64,000 nucleotides of DNA from the NCBI GenBank assembly GCA_026260175.1, contig JAKCWW010000919.1, positions 4,259 through 68,258 on the forward strand. The letters are read 5' to 3'. Shown one piece after another: positions 1-10,739 of the stretch. Origin of the DNA: Reticulitermes lucifugus. Taxonomy: Eukaryota; Arthropoda; Insecta; Blattodea; Rhinotermitidae. Below the pieces are notes generated by a model. It had not been told where the DNA came from. It worked only from the letters and a program-made list of their open reading frames with translations, and ran no database searches. The translations under genes and the position numbers were made by a program. Position 1 is the stretch's first letter; each line of letters starts with the position of its first letter.

Positions 1-93
1 CATCCATGCCCCCGGTGGGATTCGAACCCACGATCCTAGTAAGCGAGCGGCCGAAGACCCACAACTCAGACCGCACGGCCACTGGGATCGGCC
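1..93 (-). repeat. SINE-A, tRNA-like head, cut by window edge
   Basis: Read on the minus strand, this has a tRNA-like head with a box B (GGTTCGAATCCCACC) followed by GGGGGCATGG. It matches copies at 11962, 26223 and 56423. Its 3' body lies outside the window. It is a SINE rather than a tRNA gene, because the same head recurs with a shared non-tRNA tail in the complete copies. Confidence 0.75.
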
Positions 94-239
94 ATTTGTT
101 TAGGTAGTGTGTATTAATGTCACTGAAAGCATTCAACTCGAGCAGGCTAAAATCCACTGAAGAGCCTTTTCTCTGGCGCTGATGGACTTCCGATTACGAA
201 AGGTTCAGGTGGAAGGAATTACAGAGTACAGCATTTCCA

Positions 240-390
240 ACAGTTGTGACAATATATATGTATATATAGGCCTAAAATATACACATACATATATACATAT
301 ACTTACACATATTCATACGTACATACACACACGCATACATACCTAAATACATACATACACACATATACACATAAATACATACATGCATGC
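240..390. repeat. AT/ACATAC-rich simple repeat
   Basis: Low-complexity tract of TATA and ACATACAT units. The reading frames across it are only repeat translations. Confidence 0.8.
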
Positions 391-570
391 ATACGTTTTC
401 TGTCTTATTTTCACGTATCTCCAATGCAATATCAAACCCTCTACAGGTGCACTTGCACCTAAGAAAGAAGGACAAATGTACACAGCTTTGCCAGTGAATA
501 GGAATAACCATACATTACTAAACGTGCACACAGCAAGCCGCTTCTTCACTTTCCTTACTTTAGACTATGC

Positions 571-601
<31 letters not shown>

Positions 602-610
602 TTTGTTTGT
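571..610. repeat. (GT)n microsatellite
   Basis: About 13 GT units, then GTATGTGTGTTTGTTTGT. Confidence 0.95.
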
Positions 611-965
611 ATAACCGCAAATTGTGTACGATATTAAAATCGACAGACCATGACTATAACACTGTGCTGACATCAGCTGTTCAGGGTCACTAACACTTGG
701 CATTAACGCCGAATTCGCTGTCATTACAATATTAGAGACCTGAAGCTGTTCCGATCTCTTTATTACTGTGGCATTTTGGAAATAATTAGCTGTGCAGATG
801 AAATAAAGGGCGCAGATATCTGGATGTGAAAAATACTTCGTTATGGACTTGCAATGAGACAGACACAGACTTGTGCTCCAAATAACGTTACTTCTTCACT
901 TTAATATCATCCTAATTCACGTATGCCTATTTGAGACTAATGTTCTTATGGCGGTGAAGATAAGA

Positions 966-1260
966 GCCGGGTTATCCCAGTCGGTAGAGAGACTAGGCTA
1001 TGGGCAAGAAAACTGGATAAAACGCGGTTAGATTCCATATACAGGCAATTTGTTTGTATATTTTTGATACGTCCATCACCCAGCCTCCTGTTCAGTCGGT
1101 ACCCCAGCTTTTTCCTCGAAGATAAAGCAGCCGGAATGTGTAGATGACAACTCAGCTTCATCTAATATCTAGGTTAAGATTGAGTGAAGCTACCTCTAAT
1201 TTCTCACATGCTTTCATGGCTTCCATAAGGATAAATTTACGTTTAAATTGACATTCTGGT
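966..1260 (+). repeat. SINE-C copy, diverged
   Basis: Contains the SINE-C landmarks in order: a decayed head (CCCAGTCGGTAGAGAGACTA), CACCCAGCCTCCTGTTCAG, a TTTTTCCTCGAAGATAAAGC block, a CTAGGTTAAGATTGAGTG block, and CTTTCATGGCTTCCATAAGG near the 3' end. The best copy for comparison is at 34338. High divergence suggests an old insertion. Confidence 0.7.
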
Positions 1261-1390
1261 CTTTTGCGTTGTGACACTGTAAAAGCTACAAAGTAATCAA
1301 CGTTTCGAAGGAACTTGAAGCTGCTGCCGTCAGTTACGTAGGTTTCTCCGAAACGCCGGTAACCACCTAACAAGTGTCACACACCGGAAA
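1240..1390 (-). repeat. Fragment of hammerhead-motif repeat family
   Basis: On the minus strand GACACTTGTTAGGTGGTTAC is followed by CGGCGTTTCGG. A similar order of blocks (GACACTGTG, TTAGGTGAATACCGACGTTT) is seen on the plus strand at 53985-54050. A second GAAACGTT block lies in inverted orientation at about 1300. This is a decayed relative of the foldback families at 22250 and 63267. Confidence 0.45.
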
Positions 1391-1959
1391 ACCACAAACA
1401 TAATCTAACAGAGTATGTAATATATCCTATATTGTACACCAAAATACTCATTATATAAAAAAAAGTGAAACAAGGGAATGTCAGTTATTTATGTCGAAAT
1501 CTCTGTAGGTATGTACTTACATAGATATATGTGCTTGCATGCGTGTACATAAGAATGCACACGTAAGCCGAATAATGAACTTACTTACATAGAATTTCCC
1601 CCCCCCCCCTCATCACGCGGTATTATATTTCCTTATCAAAATTTGTCGTACTTTCTTTACGATTATGTTCATTTACGTAGTGCATCTTGCCTTCAGACTT
1701 GTATATTCTCTTAATAAACATTTCATATATTGCTTTTAGATTCTAAGCTGTATGCAAAAATACGTGTCGGAACAAATAATTCATTATGTGTTCCCTGATA
1801 GGAACTCTAATATTACCAATTAATGAAAATCAGAAATTTTTTCCGCAATGAATAATATTCCTAAACAGTCTATAACCTAATTTCCATTTTCAGATACTTT
1901 GTTTCTTCATGATAGCCTAACGTTGTTATTTAGAACGTTCATGATTTAGCAGTACTCAC

Positions 1960-2110
1960 AAAGGACGTCTAGTTGCATGTCCACGGTGACGGGTTCCCCG
2001 ACGCCGTTGGAGGCGGTGCATTGGTATACACCAGCCTGATGCCTGTCCACCTTGTTCAGCGTGATGGAGAACCCTTCTGATGCCTTTTCTCCAGTTGGCA
2101 GCATGTTGTC
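1960..2110 (-). CDS. Exon: second half of an Ig domain, Lachesin/Klingon-like adhesion protein
   Basis: Minus-strand internal exon of 151 nt (50 codons plus 1 nt). It follows a strong acceptor (TTTGTTTTCAG, then GAC) and ends at a GTGAGT donor. It encodes the C-terminal half of an immunoglobulin domain: DNMLPTGEKASEGFSITL, then the F-strand signature DRHQAGVYQC with the second disulphide cysteine at exon residue 31, then TASNGVGEP and QLDVL. It joins in phase 0 to the exon at 15448-15569, whose last residues are HWTRK. The leftover T at the end fits a Y/PPEI-type start of the next Ig domain, normal for insect Lachesin, Klingon and related IgLON-like neuronal surface proteins. The family is extracellular and mediates homophilic or heterophilic cell adhesion. 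The exact orthologue is not decided: Klingon-like and Lachesin-like are both possible. Confidence 0.9.
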
Positions 2111-2339
2111 CTGAAAACAAATGAACATCAGCACGGCCAGCGAAACTCCACAGATACAAAACATTTCAAACTTGTCCGCAGTCCAAAGCAAACAAGATAG
2201 GCAATGTCCATATAAGGTAACATTCTAGCCCGTTCACGTAACCATTCCTGCAATGGGGACGAAACAATGCTTTCTGCGCATATTGTTGAGATTTAGGACA
2301 CTGTCAAAAATATAGCACTACTGAGTGCTGCAAAAAATT

Positions 2340-2600
2340 GTTTTATGGCGAATTTATGTCGCCGACAACACTAGAACGTTTTTAGGTCTTCATGTAAATT
2401 GTCCGACTTTTTTCCGACTTTAACTACGTTTAGAGTTTCTCGACGGATTTTCATAAAAGTCTCCAAAATCAAATTTCACGAAACTCCGTCCAGTGGGAAC
2501 CGCGCTGATGCATGCGGACGGACGGACAGACAGACATAAAGAAATTAATAGGAGCTTTTCGCGATTAAGCGAACGCGTCTAAAAATGACTGAATCAAGAC
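2340..2600 (+). repeat. Repeat family G, GACGGACGG tract with terminal hairpin
   Basis: Landmarks in order: TTATGGCGAATTTATGTCG, AAATTTCACGAAACTCCGTC, GACGGACGGACAGACAGACA, GAAATTAATAGG, then an imperfect hairpin (GCTTTTCGCGATTAAGCG). Related copies are at 22920-23330 and 30580-30810. Comparable GACGGACAGACAG tracts occur near 3' ends of some arthropod LINEs, so a LINE tail or SINE is likely; no coding is visible. Confidence 0.65.
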
Positions 2601-2755
2601 CAAATATTATTACGTTGAAAACTTTAAGTAAGCTTAAGTCGTAGGGTCATGTAGCACGCATAGAAAAATCAAAACGTAAAAGAATGCTTGCTAGAGTAAC
2701 CTGGAGGAAAGGAGATTACTCAGATCAGGCGTAGATAAGGTTAAACAGTATCTCA

Positions 2756-2910
2756 AGTTTCAGGATGTGAGAATATGGACTGAATTCGTGTTGCTCAGGA
2801 TCCGGTAAAACGATGTGCTTTTGTGAAAGTGGTAGTGAATACTCTGGTTCCATAAAATGTGGATATTTACTTGACTGTCAGAATATGAAAAACTGAAGGA
2901 GAATGTACCC
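2756..2910 (+). repeat. LINE 3' tail, family D
   Basis: Recognised from ATATGGACTGAATTCGTGTT, GCTCAGGATCCGG, CTGGTTCCATAAAATGTGG and ATTTACTTGACTG, the order seen in all D copies. In better copies this region codes the end of a non-LTR ORF2 (MDWIxLAQDRDxWRAL-like) followed by 3' UTR. Truncated and diverged here. Confidence 0.6.
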
Positions 2911-2924
2911 TTTGGTGCTGTATA

Positions 2925-3065
2925 ATGAAAGAATGAAAGTTTTGAAAGAAGGAGAGAAATAAAAACGAAAGAGAATAAAGAAAATGAGAAAAAGAAAAGG
3001 AGGAAATATATAACAGAAGGAATAAGTAAAAAGACATAAAAAAATAAGAACGCGAATAGAAGTGA
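2925..3065. repeat. Purine-rich low-complexity tract
   Basis: About 140 bp almost wholly A and G on the plus strand (GAAAGAATGAAAG and similar). It directly follows the D tail. No function is visible. Confidence 0.7.
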
Positions 3066-3855
3066 GAGTTATCAGAAGACAGTACTACCTTTACATTCTC
3101 ATTAACTTCTCTCTGAAGAGAAATATAATTTTAAATACTGCTGTAGGCCAGCCTGAAAGCGGGTCGACGTCTGCTTATTGTACTTTCTGAACTAAAAAAT
3201 CGTTCCAAACGTCACGTGCAGATGGACTGAAAACACGCAAATTAATGCCTGAAGTAGAAAGATTTTAATTTTAAATTCCGAAGTATCACCTGCGCCTCTT
3301 CCCAGATATGTTTTGAATAGGAATGACAAATCCTAAAGCCTTAAGAAGGTGCAGGGGGCTCTCGCGGAGGTCCGGTTCATAAATCAACCTTTCTATACAG
3401 TACAGTGAACTCTTAATTGATACTTGCGAAAATAAAAGCAGTAAACTATATTTCATCTTTTAAGTTCTCCTTTCATTCTGCAACCAGTAAGAACATCAGT
3501 TGGAAAGTTCGTTTTATGTCTTATGTAGAGGTATATTGATTCAACCGAAAAGACTACCTTCTCGAAATTTTTATGACGTTCACTTTTGTGACAATGCTTC
3601 AATATAAATGGGAAAAGTCATAAAGAACTATAAATTAACAATTAAAAGATAGATAAATCGTTTATATGCTTAACTTCCACTTACGTCAAATACTCCAGAG
3701 CAGACCTTGACTTTCTCCATGGTCACAGCGTAGCCAGTATAGGCTACAAACTGGACGGCCGAGAAATACTGATTCGTTTCCCGGCAGCGGCAAGAGACTT
3801 GCCTCTTCTCCAAAGCTTCCATACCGCCTCTGGTATCCACCTATACACTTACTCT

Positions 3856-4275
3856 ATAGATATCGGGGGCTGTTTCCCCGAGGTTAAAGAGTCCGGGACG
3901 TGAAGCTGCCTGCTCATTTACATCTAGGTAAAAAGACAAATCTGACCTTGTCCATGCCATGAAGGTACACAGTATAAATACAGCACCACTCAATCTTAAC
4001 CTGGACACCAGATGGATGTCAGCCTTGGGCCGTGCCCTGGTATGCATGGAATAGGACACTGGGAGGGCCCTAAAGCCGATCTGGACGTTTTGGAAACGAA
4101 ACAAGTCTTCCTGCTGCCGGGATTATAACCCCGGATCTTCCAGGTCTTAGCCTAGTCACTATACGAAAAATGCTACCACACTCACCTCCACCTACTGCCG
4201 AGGTTAACAATGAGTGGAGCTATATCTTCACGGCGTCCATACGCCTTCATTGTGTCCACAAGGACAACGTTGCCT
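3856..4275 (+). repeat. SINE-C copy interrupted by a second SINE-C
   Basis: Left part 3856-3927 carries TTTCCCCGAGGTTAAAGAG and GTGAAGCTGCCTGCTCAT. Right part from about 4179 resumes with CTCACCTCCACCTACTGCCG, AGGTTAACAATGAGTGGAGC and CGCCTTCATTGTGTCCACAA. Between them is a minus-strand copy. The sequences at the two break points (CTCATTTACATCTA and CTCACCTCCACCTA) look like a diverged 14-nt target-site duplication. Confidence 0.7.
3928..4178 (-). repeat. SINE-C copy nested in another SINE-C
   Basis: Minus-strand copy with a tRNA-like head (CTAGGCTAAGACCTGGAAGA, box-B-like GGTTATAATCCCGGC), then GGGCCCTCCCAGTGTCCTAT, GTCCAGGTTAAGATTGAGTG and ACCTTCATGGCATGGACAAG. Its 3' end reads TTTGTCTTTTTACC, as in the full-length copy at 34338. 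The reading frame at 3841-4104 is a by-product of this SINE. Confidence 0.7.
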
Positions 4276-4279
4276 TGTA

Positions 4280-5150
4280 ATATTTAAGATAGGAAAAACG
4301 TTTAACACAATTTTTGTAAGTTTATATTCTATTACCGCCCAAAGTTTTACTTCCCTTGATATGAGAGACAGTTCTATATAAGTACCACTGCAGTTTAATA
4401 AGCACTAAGCATCACGTCAGGTTTATAACCAACGGAGAGAGGAACACAAATCCTAGAGACATGAAAGCCCTTTAGGTCTACTCAATCTATTAAAGTTGGT
4501 AAAAGTGCAGTCATAAAGCGATAATCAAGTACAATATAAACAACAGAGTATAAGAGAACGACACAGTGCCGAAACATGAATGGGTCCTTGTTCAATAAAG
4601 CGATTCTCATAGAAAGATCTTGGGTGTGGGGGAGTGGTAAAACAAGCAATTTCGACCAGCAACACCACCACCACATTCCCACTGGCAATTACCTGTAGCA
4701 AACGATTAATTACGTGGCAACTAACGTGACACACTTCAGATACCCATTGCTGGGTTGCTCCGTGGGACCACGTGGCCCCTATTCAGCCTCCAATTAATTG
4801 CCTAAAGGTGGCAGCGCCCGACCAGATGGTTTAGTAACGAACGTCAATAATTAACAACGGAATTATTACTGCAGAATGCAAAGGGCATGATTTATCTCCA
4901 GCTTATCAAAACTTATTGGAGTTATTACACGACAAGAGATGGAGAGAGTTAAGTGGAGTTTAAAAGTCTACATAGGGGATCAGTGGGGATCTAATTTTAT
5001 TTTGTAATGCAGGTGGACCTTAGGTTGGTCAAATGCCGCAAAGCAAATCACACTTCAGTTGCAATGCCTTTCTTGCTTTGTTTAATAAAGATTTGTTAAC
5101 TGTATATGTCTAATAAAAGTGATAAATTAATTAAAACTGAGACTTATGGC
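4280..5150. other. Intron sequence with no recognised feature
   Basis: No convincing coding frame, splice-bounded segment or known repeat was seen. Short frames here lack family motifs. Confidence 0.5.
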
Positions 5151-5157
5151 AAATATT

Positions 5158-5460
5158 TACGGTGTATTTTGGTACAATAAGAAGATAAACCAAAATATAT
5201 ACACCGTATTATTTCAATTTTTTTTACGTTCCGATATGTTTCGGTTTTATTCAGTTATCATCAGGATTAATCAAATACTTCACGAAACTTAGAAGACTCT
5301 TACAGAGTAATTGTTAAAATCCAAATACGTAAAAAGTGATTGTAGTACACAAAATATTCCTGAGTTTATCAATTAGTAACTGATTAAATTTAGAGTGCGA
5401 CTATACGTTTTCAATATTTCATATATTATTATATTTCTATATTTGGATTTTAACAATTCA
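5158..5460. repeat. Short-hairpin element with hammerhead-like motif
   Basis: A hairpin at 5158-5208 pairs ACGGTGTATTTTGGT with CCAAAATATATACACCGT. On the minus strand 5231-5265 reads CCTGATGATAACTG, then CCGAAACATATCGG, which has CTGATGA and GAAAC...TC cores. An outer inverted pair (ATTGTTAAAATCCAAATA near 5310 and its complement near 5440) suggests another foldback element. Confidence 0.45.
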
Positions 5461-5504
5461 TATGTAATTATCTTATTACAGAAACAAAATATTGAAATGG
5501 ATTT

Positions 5505-5665
5505 TCAATACATGGATATGAGAGCATGGACTGGATTGATCTGGCTCAGGATGGGGACAGGTGACGAGCTCTTGTGGATACTGTAATGCGAAGTCGCTCT
5601 CCACAAAATGCAGAGAATTTCTTGGCTACTTGAGGAAACGTCAATTTCTCAAGAATTATTCTGCT
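5505..5665 (+). repeat. LINE 3' tail, family D
   Basis: Clear D landmarks: GCATGGACTGGATTGATCTG, GCTCAGGATGGGGACAGGTG, GAGCTCTTGTGGATACTG, then GCAGAGAATTTCTTGGCTAC and CTCAAGAATTATTCTGCTCC. The frame reads AWTGLIWLRMGTGDELLW, one frame away from the better preserved DWIxLAQDRDxW register. Confidence 0.65.
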
Positions 5666-5671
5666 CCATAT

Positions 5672-5792
5672 AGTTAGATAGTTAGTTAGTTAGTTATTGA
5701 GTCAGTCAGTTAGTTATTCAGTCAGTCAGTTACTCAGTCAGTCAGTTAGATAGTCAGTTAGATAGTCAGTTAGTCAGTCAGTTAGTTATTTA
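5672..5792. repeat. GTTA/GTCA tetranucleotide tandem repeat
   Basis: About 120 bp of alternating GTTA and GTCA units with a few GATA variants. Confidence 0.9.
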
Positions 5793-5799
5793 GAATAAA

Positions 5800-8010
5800 T
5801 ACGGTACTTCTCAATGTTCAGTTCTCCTCCGTGCTCTGCATTCACACCACACTTTTCTTTTGTGCTTATCTTCCCTCCGCCCTTGTTCCAAAACACACTT
5901 ATTCTGTTATTCTCTTCGTGTGCCAGTCAAACCTGTATAACTATTCGAAATAACAGGCGGCCTTTAATCAGAGTTTTGTATATTTTAATATTTAGTATTT
6001 TTGGTATCATAAGGGAGATAGATATTTGTGAACTGAAGCAATGAACATTTCTCCGAATTTTAGTCTGCTCTTACTTTCTTCATAAATTCAACTTTTATTT
6101 GATATGTTATTCCAAAATATGTATTTGACGAAAGTTCATAAATAAATTGATTGTTTTAATGTATTTCCAAAATTAAATATCAACCCTCAGATTCTTTGCT
6201 TTCTAAAACGACTTCCTGTTGATGCCCAACAAAATCTGTTGTTTTCAAAATGTGTTAAGCCCAGGACAGTACTTTTGAACGTGTGTATTCCATTATTAGT
6301 GTGACTTATAGAAACTTCGGCGAACTTGAAAGTGGTATTATTTCACAAGGTTTTGTGCACAGCACAATTCTCTTTATTTCGAAACTGCTTTGAATGAAAT
6401 ACATAAAAAAGAAAATAACAAAACAACTGACTGTTAAATGAGCCATCGCTTTGAAGCAGTCACGGTAGATTTAGCCAGAAAGCACCAATTTCTTCAATAA
6501 ATCTGTGAAAATCGTTACTTCCTAATAAATAACTAACGTACTAATCAATCATATAAATCCATTCCTAGAAACGTTCCATATCACTGGCTTCAGTTTCATA
6601 TATTAGAGACACGAGTACATTATTACAAAGTTAATCATACTACAAACATACCTGCTCATAAACACATAAAGCGCGTATTTTCACGTGTACTCGGGTAAAT
6701 GTTCGGTGCTTCAACATATTCCCCAGAAACAGCCAGCGACGACCCCCATCAAGCGTATTTGACACCTTTACAATGTTTATTCTAAAAATGCGCGTAGTCA
6801 AAGAAACTTTAGCTGCGAAATTGAGAAGGGACAGTGGTGTCACAGCATGTCATAATCCATCATATTAAAGTATATGTAAGGTCAGTCCAGCCTCCTAAGT
6901 GATCGATTGGATGCGATAAGCTTCAAACCTCGTAACGAATCTTATTTTAGAAGAACCCTAAGGACAGAGTTTCTGAAAAGTTTGAACATCTCATCCCTTT
7001 TAAATCTCAGTGGACGCTATAAGCCAATAGTCTGAAGAAGTTTCAACCTTCCCCTCCTATCACTGTTACGCATGTTCCATGAATAAGATGAGTGATTTTC
7101 ATTCGTTAAAAAAATCGGATTCACAGAATCTTCTAAGTTCTATTTGTTATCTCCGAATTTAATCATTCTGAACTCAAATTATTAGAAGGCATGAGATTCA
7201 TCAACTTTCTCGTCTTAACGTACAAACTCAGATAATCTGAACGGAATATTTGAAAAAGTTTTTTCCAATTTTCGCTGAAAACATAAGCGGAAAATTTCAT
7301 AGTATTCCACTTTTTTTGGACAGAAATGATTTAACTACAGGTCCAACGTACCAAATCAAGAAAGCAGATACCGCATTCCATGACGCCAAGCATTTCTCAC
7401 CTCTGTGCATGATAATATCCCTCTAGTACCACACACCTCCATGTAATCTGCTTACTGGTATTTGTCGATGAGTACCCATTTTAAAACTTCTAATCATATC
7501 ATTGTCTCCACTCTCGTCTTAAATTTAAGGTCTGTGGTCAAATACCCTCAGCGCCAGTTTTCTCGAAGACTCTGCTTACTTGCTTACTGTGACAGACCAA
7601 ATCCGAGATCTATACAAAATAACAAACATAAACTTCGCCTTTTATATTCTAGTCCTCATGCAATTAGAGAGCAGATAAGAAAATGAAAAATATATTGATA
7701 AGCTTTCACCGAATAATTTTGCTCACAATTTGTTAATCAAATTTTGATTTGATGTTGTCCTTTTCAAATATTTAAATACTTCCCCATTTTCTAGAAATTC
7801 TAGTGCCGAGGTCGGAATACAGACGTGTATCCTGCTAGGTTTAAAGCCGAATCCATTTACGAGAGCCGAATCTTTCTCATTTCCGTCGTATTTAAGTTTC
7901 CATCCAGTAAAATAACAGTGTCTGCACAGTATGATAGTGTGCTATCATAAATTTGCTGGCGAATCATGAAGTTACTGTGGACACGACATAAAACGTCTAA
8001 GAGTTTTTTT
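5800..8010. other. Intron sequence with no recognised feature
   Basis: AT-rich, with only short chance reading frames. No tRNA head, D tail or paired splice sites were recognised. Confidence 0.5.
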
Positions 8011-8019
8011 TATAGAGAA

Positions 8020-8287
8020 AGGCCCCGCAGCAGATGCTACGGACGCACCGCAGCCATAAGGCTTATTTTGCAATCCTGTGATGACGATGAAGAGGAAGAT
8101 GATTAGTTTTTTCATTTTTCCAAGCACCGGTGGAATAAAATTAACAGAGGAAAACGGAAGTACTCTGGGTAAAACCTATCCAAGTGCCAATTTGTCACCA
8201 CAAATCCCACATGGACTGGCCCAGGATCGAACACGGGCCTCCGCGGTGGGAGACCGGCGATTAACCGCCTGAGCCATGGCACGGCTC
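8020..8287 (-). repeat. SINE-B, near full length
   Basis: Minus-strand tRNA-like head: box A region CCATGGCTCAGGCGGTTAAT, box B GTTCGATCCTGG. The body has CATGTGGGATTTGTGG, GGATAGGTTTTACCCAGAGT, ACTTCCGTTTTCCTCTG and TTATTCCACCGGTGCTTGG. The 3' end has GGCTGCGGTGCGTCCGTAGC and ATCTGCTGCGGGGCC. The partner copy is at 10455-10724. Confidence 0.8.
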
Positions 8288-8456
8288 AGAGTTACTTTCA
8301 CCACAGGCCGTATAGAGGACACTGTATACGAAATTTCATAAGTAAGTCGGGGTTCTCTAAACGCACAGCCATGCAAGTTGGAAAATTATAAAATAGGATA
8401 CGTAAAATTTATCACAGGGCCACTGACGGCAGTTCAGCAAAGCTGATGAGACAAGC

Positions 8457-8710
8457 CTGAAATGCAGCAACTAACTCCATGGAGCAGACTCTTTCTTTAG
8501 AATAAAATAATTCTTCGAATGATCAAAAATTTCCCCGCATTTTATGGAACCCGAAATTTCATTACAGTGTTCACACTTGTTCCTATCCAAATCGAGATGA
8601 ATTCAGTCCACGCCTTTACACCCTGCTTCATAAACATCCATATTAATATCATCCTCCCAACTATATCTTGGTCTTCCAAAGTGCGTTCTCATTTTTGGTT
8701 AGATGATGTT
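8457..8710 (-). repeat. LINE 3' tail, family D, with coding end
   Basis: The minus strand codes THFGRPRYSWEDDINMDVYE, which matches the end of non-LTR ORF2 proteins (GRPRxxWEDxIxMD). The 3' part has GGGTTCCATAAAATGCGGGG and CTGCTCCATGGAGTTAG. 5' truncated. This is one of the best preserved D copies. Confidence 0.7.
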
Positions 8711-8719
8711 CAAAGACTG

Positions 8720-10450
8720 ACACGAAGAGTCTGATAAATTTAAGCGTCTCTTTATAGATTTGTGCAGAAGTCGTGAGGTGGTGGTGAGGCATTTGGATTG
8801 TAAGAAGCATACTGCAACTCACGTCTCACATTCCTACTAATGAAGTCTTGACGGCGCTTTGGCATGACACTCCTAAAGAATTTATGGAATAGAAGAAGTA
8901 ATACGAGCGAATGCTACTGCTGCAGACGAGAAGCTTTCAGACACCGATTTCCGATAATCGCTCTCCGGCCTGTTTCTACTGAACCTTGATCAAGGGTAGT
9001 CGCTCGGTGGTGAGTTTCTGAACTCTTTGGTACGTCAGAGAAGGTTCCTGATTTATGTAGGTAAAGTACTTTCCCTTGGTTATATATCAGGGCGACGTGA
9101 AGAATTGCAGAAATGGGTAAGAAAATTCCTTCCAATGCGATCATTTATAAAACAGTGATGAGATAAAGGATATTATTAAAACGGATATTATGAATCTAGA
9201 TTACCAGATGTATGTCAAATCGAACTTTCACAAAATCGATTTCAAAGGTCATTCTTCTCATTAGCGTTATCGGACTGTTGGGTTCCCCTGTCTATCATTT
9301 CGTTAATGTAAGGCTTTCAGATAATATGTTTCCGTCCTAACAAATTAACAAAAAAAAGTAATATTTCCAAAATACACATTATTACATGCAATTCCACGTT
9401 CGAATAAAAATCAGTTCATTCGCTTCTACATTACGTACGTACAAATGTACAAACAGATGGCTTCAGAGGCGGCTAGAGATATCCAGGTCCCATTCGTACT
9501 CTCGGTACGCTCACGGTCTGCATACGCTCACGAAAAATTTTATTTGCCTGCATTTAAACGCAGTTATTCGTGACCGTACCGTTCCTTTAACATGATCGCT
9601 AGTGTAGTCACTCATATTAAAGCATACTAAAGAATATGCGACCGGCTCTTCAATGGAACATGACTGCCCCTATAGTGTGAATCGGCGTCAGATATGAAAA
9701 GCACGTATACGACGCCAAATGGGCCTTGGATACGTGCTGGCTGACTGAGTACTAAAGGCGGATGTAGGCAAATTTTGTGGAACAACTTACTAAGGCTAAA
9801 TCTGTCATTAGTATTCCGATTGTCAGTAGTAACTTAGCACTAAAATCTTTGTCGAAGACAACGATATTTAAAAACAGGCAGGGATTTGCGTACTCGTAGA
9901 TCACAGCAATCCTTGCATATAAAAGAATTACTTTTCATAAATCTACAAATGAATATCTACCCAACAGGGCACAATCGAACCAAGTACACACAAGAGTGTT
10001 TTACGATGTCATACTTCTGTATACGGTTCTATATATGATAGGAGAAATTTATGTTCCTTATAAATTCTTTCAAAGTAGACTCTATTGGCAGGCTTGAGGG
10101 ACAAGCAATCATTCTGTCAAACTTCTTTACGTATCCAATATAAAATAAAATTTATGTTGTATATCGCTTCGAATTTCCAACATTTTGTTGGAATCGAATA
10201 GTACAAGCTCACTGCGTGGACTGTGGGGCATATTGTAAGAGGCTAAATCTTCGGAAAGTCAGCCTGATTTACGTTTAAGAAATATTTTAAGCGCATTATG
10301 CAAACGAGTGTCGTAAATATCGAAGTATGTACACGTGCATGAATGGTTTGATGGTCGGACCCACGGACGGGTAGGAGGGTTGGGACTGTTATGTAATGGA
10401 ACTCTCGTAACGTGTCTCTTATCCAACTAATCACGTGACTAAGCACTGCC
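8720..10450. other. Intron sequence with no recognised feature
   Basis: No gene or known repeat recognised. Confidence 0.5.
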
Positions 10451-10454
10451 GTTT

Positions 10455-10724
10455 GGCCGTGCCATGGCTCAGGCGGTTAGTCGCCGGCCTCTCATCGCGG
10501 AGGCCCAAGTTCGGTCCCGTGTAAGTCCATGTGGACAAAGTGGCACTGGGACAGGTTTCTCCCCGAGTACTTCGGTTTTCTCCTACAAATTTCATTCCAC
10601 CGGTGCTACATTACAAGAAAAAACGAAACAAATTAATTAATAATCTTCATCACAGGGTTGTACAATAAGCCTCAAGGCTGTGGTGCGTCCGTAGCATCTA
10701 CTGCAGGGCCCTTCACCCCCCCCC
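10455..10724 (+). repeat. SINE-B, near full length
   Basis: Head GCCATGGCTCAGGCGGTTAG with box-B-like GTTCGGTCCCG. The body has GTACTTCGGTTTTCTCC and CATTCCACCGGTGCTACA, and the 3' end CTGTGGTGCGTCCGTAGCAT, CTGCAGGGCC and a C-run. Inserted in the opposite orientation to the 8020 copy. Confidence 0.8.
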
Positions 10725-10739
10725 AAAAAACACTGCCGT

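Noticed and set aside
571-610. Z-DNA or regulatory meaning of the (GT)n run
   Set aside because: Ordinary microsatellite; nothing around it suggests function.
3685-3842. Minus-strand open segment (MEALEKRQVSCRCRETNQYF) ending at a GTAAGT donor-like site
   Set aside because: It lies between the two halves of one Ig domain and would break it; its acceptor is poor and it resembles no family. Possible chance frame or an unrelated repeat.
3841-4104. 87-codon minus frame
   Set aside because: Entirely within the nested SINE-C copies.
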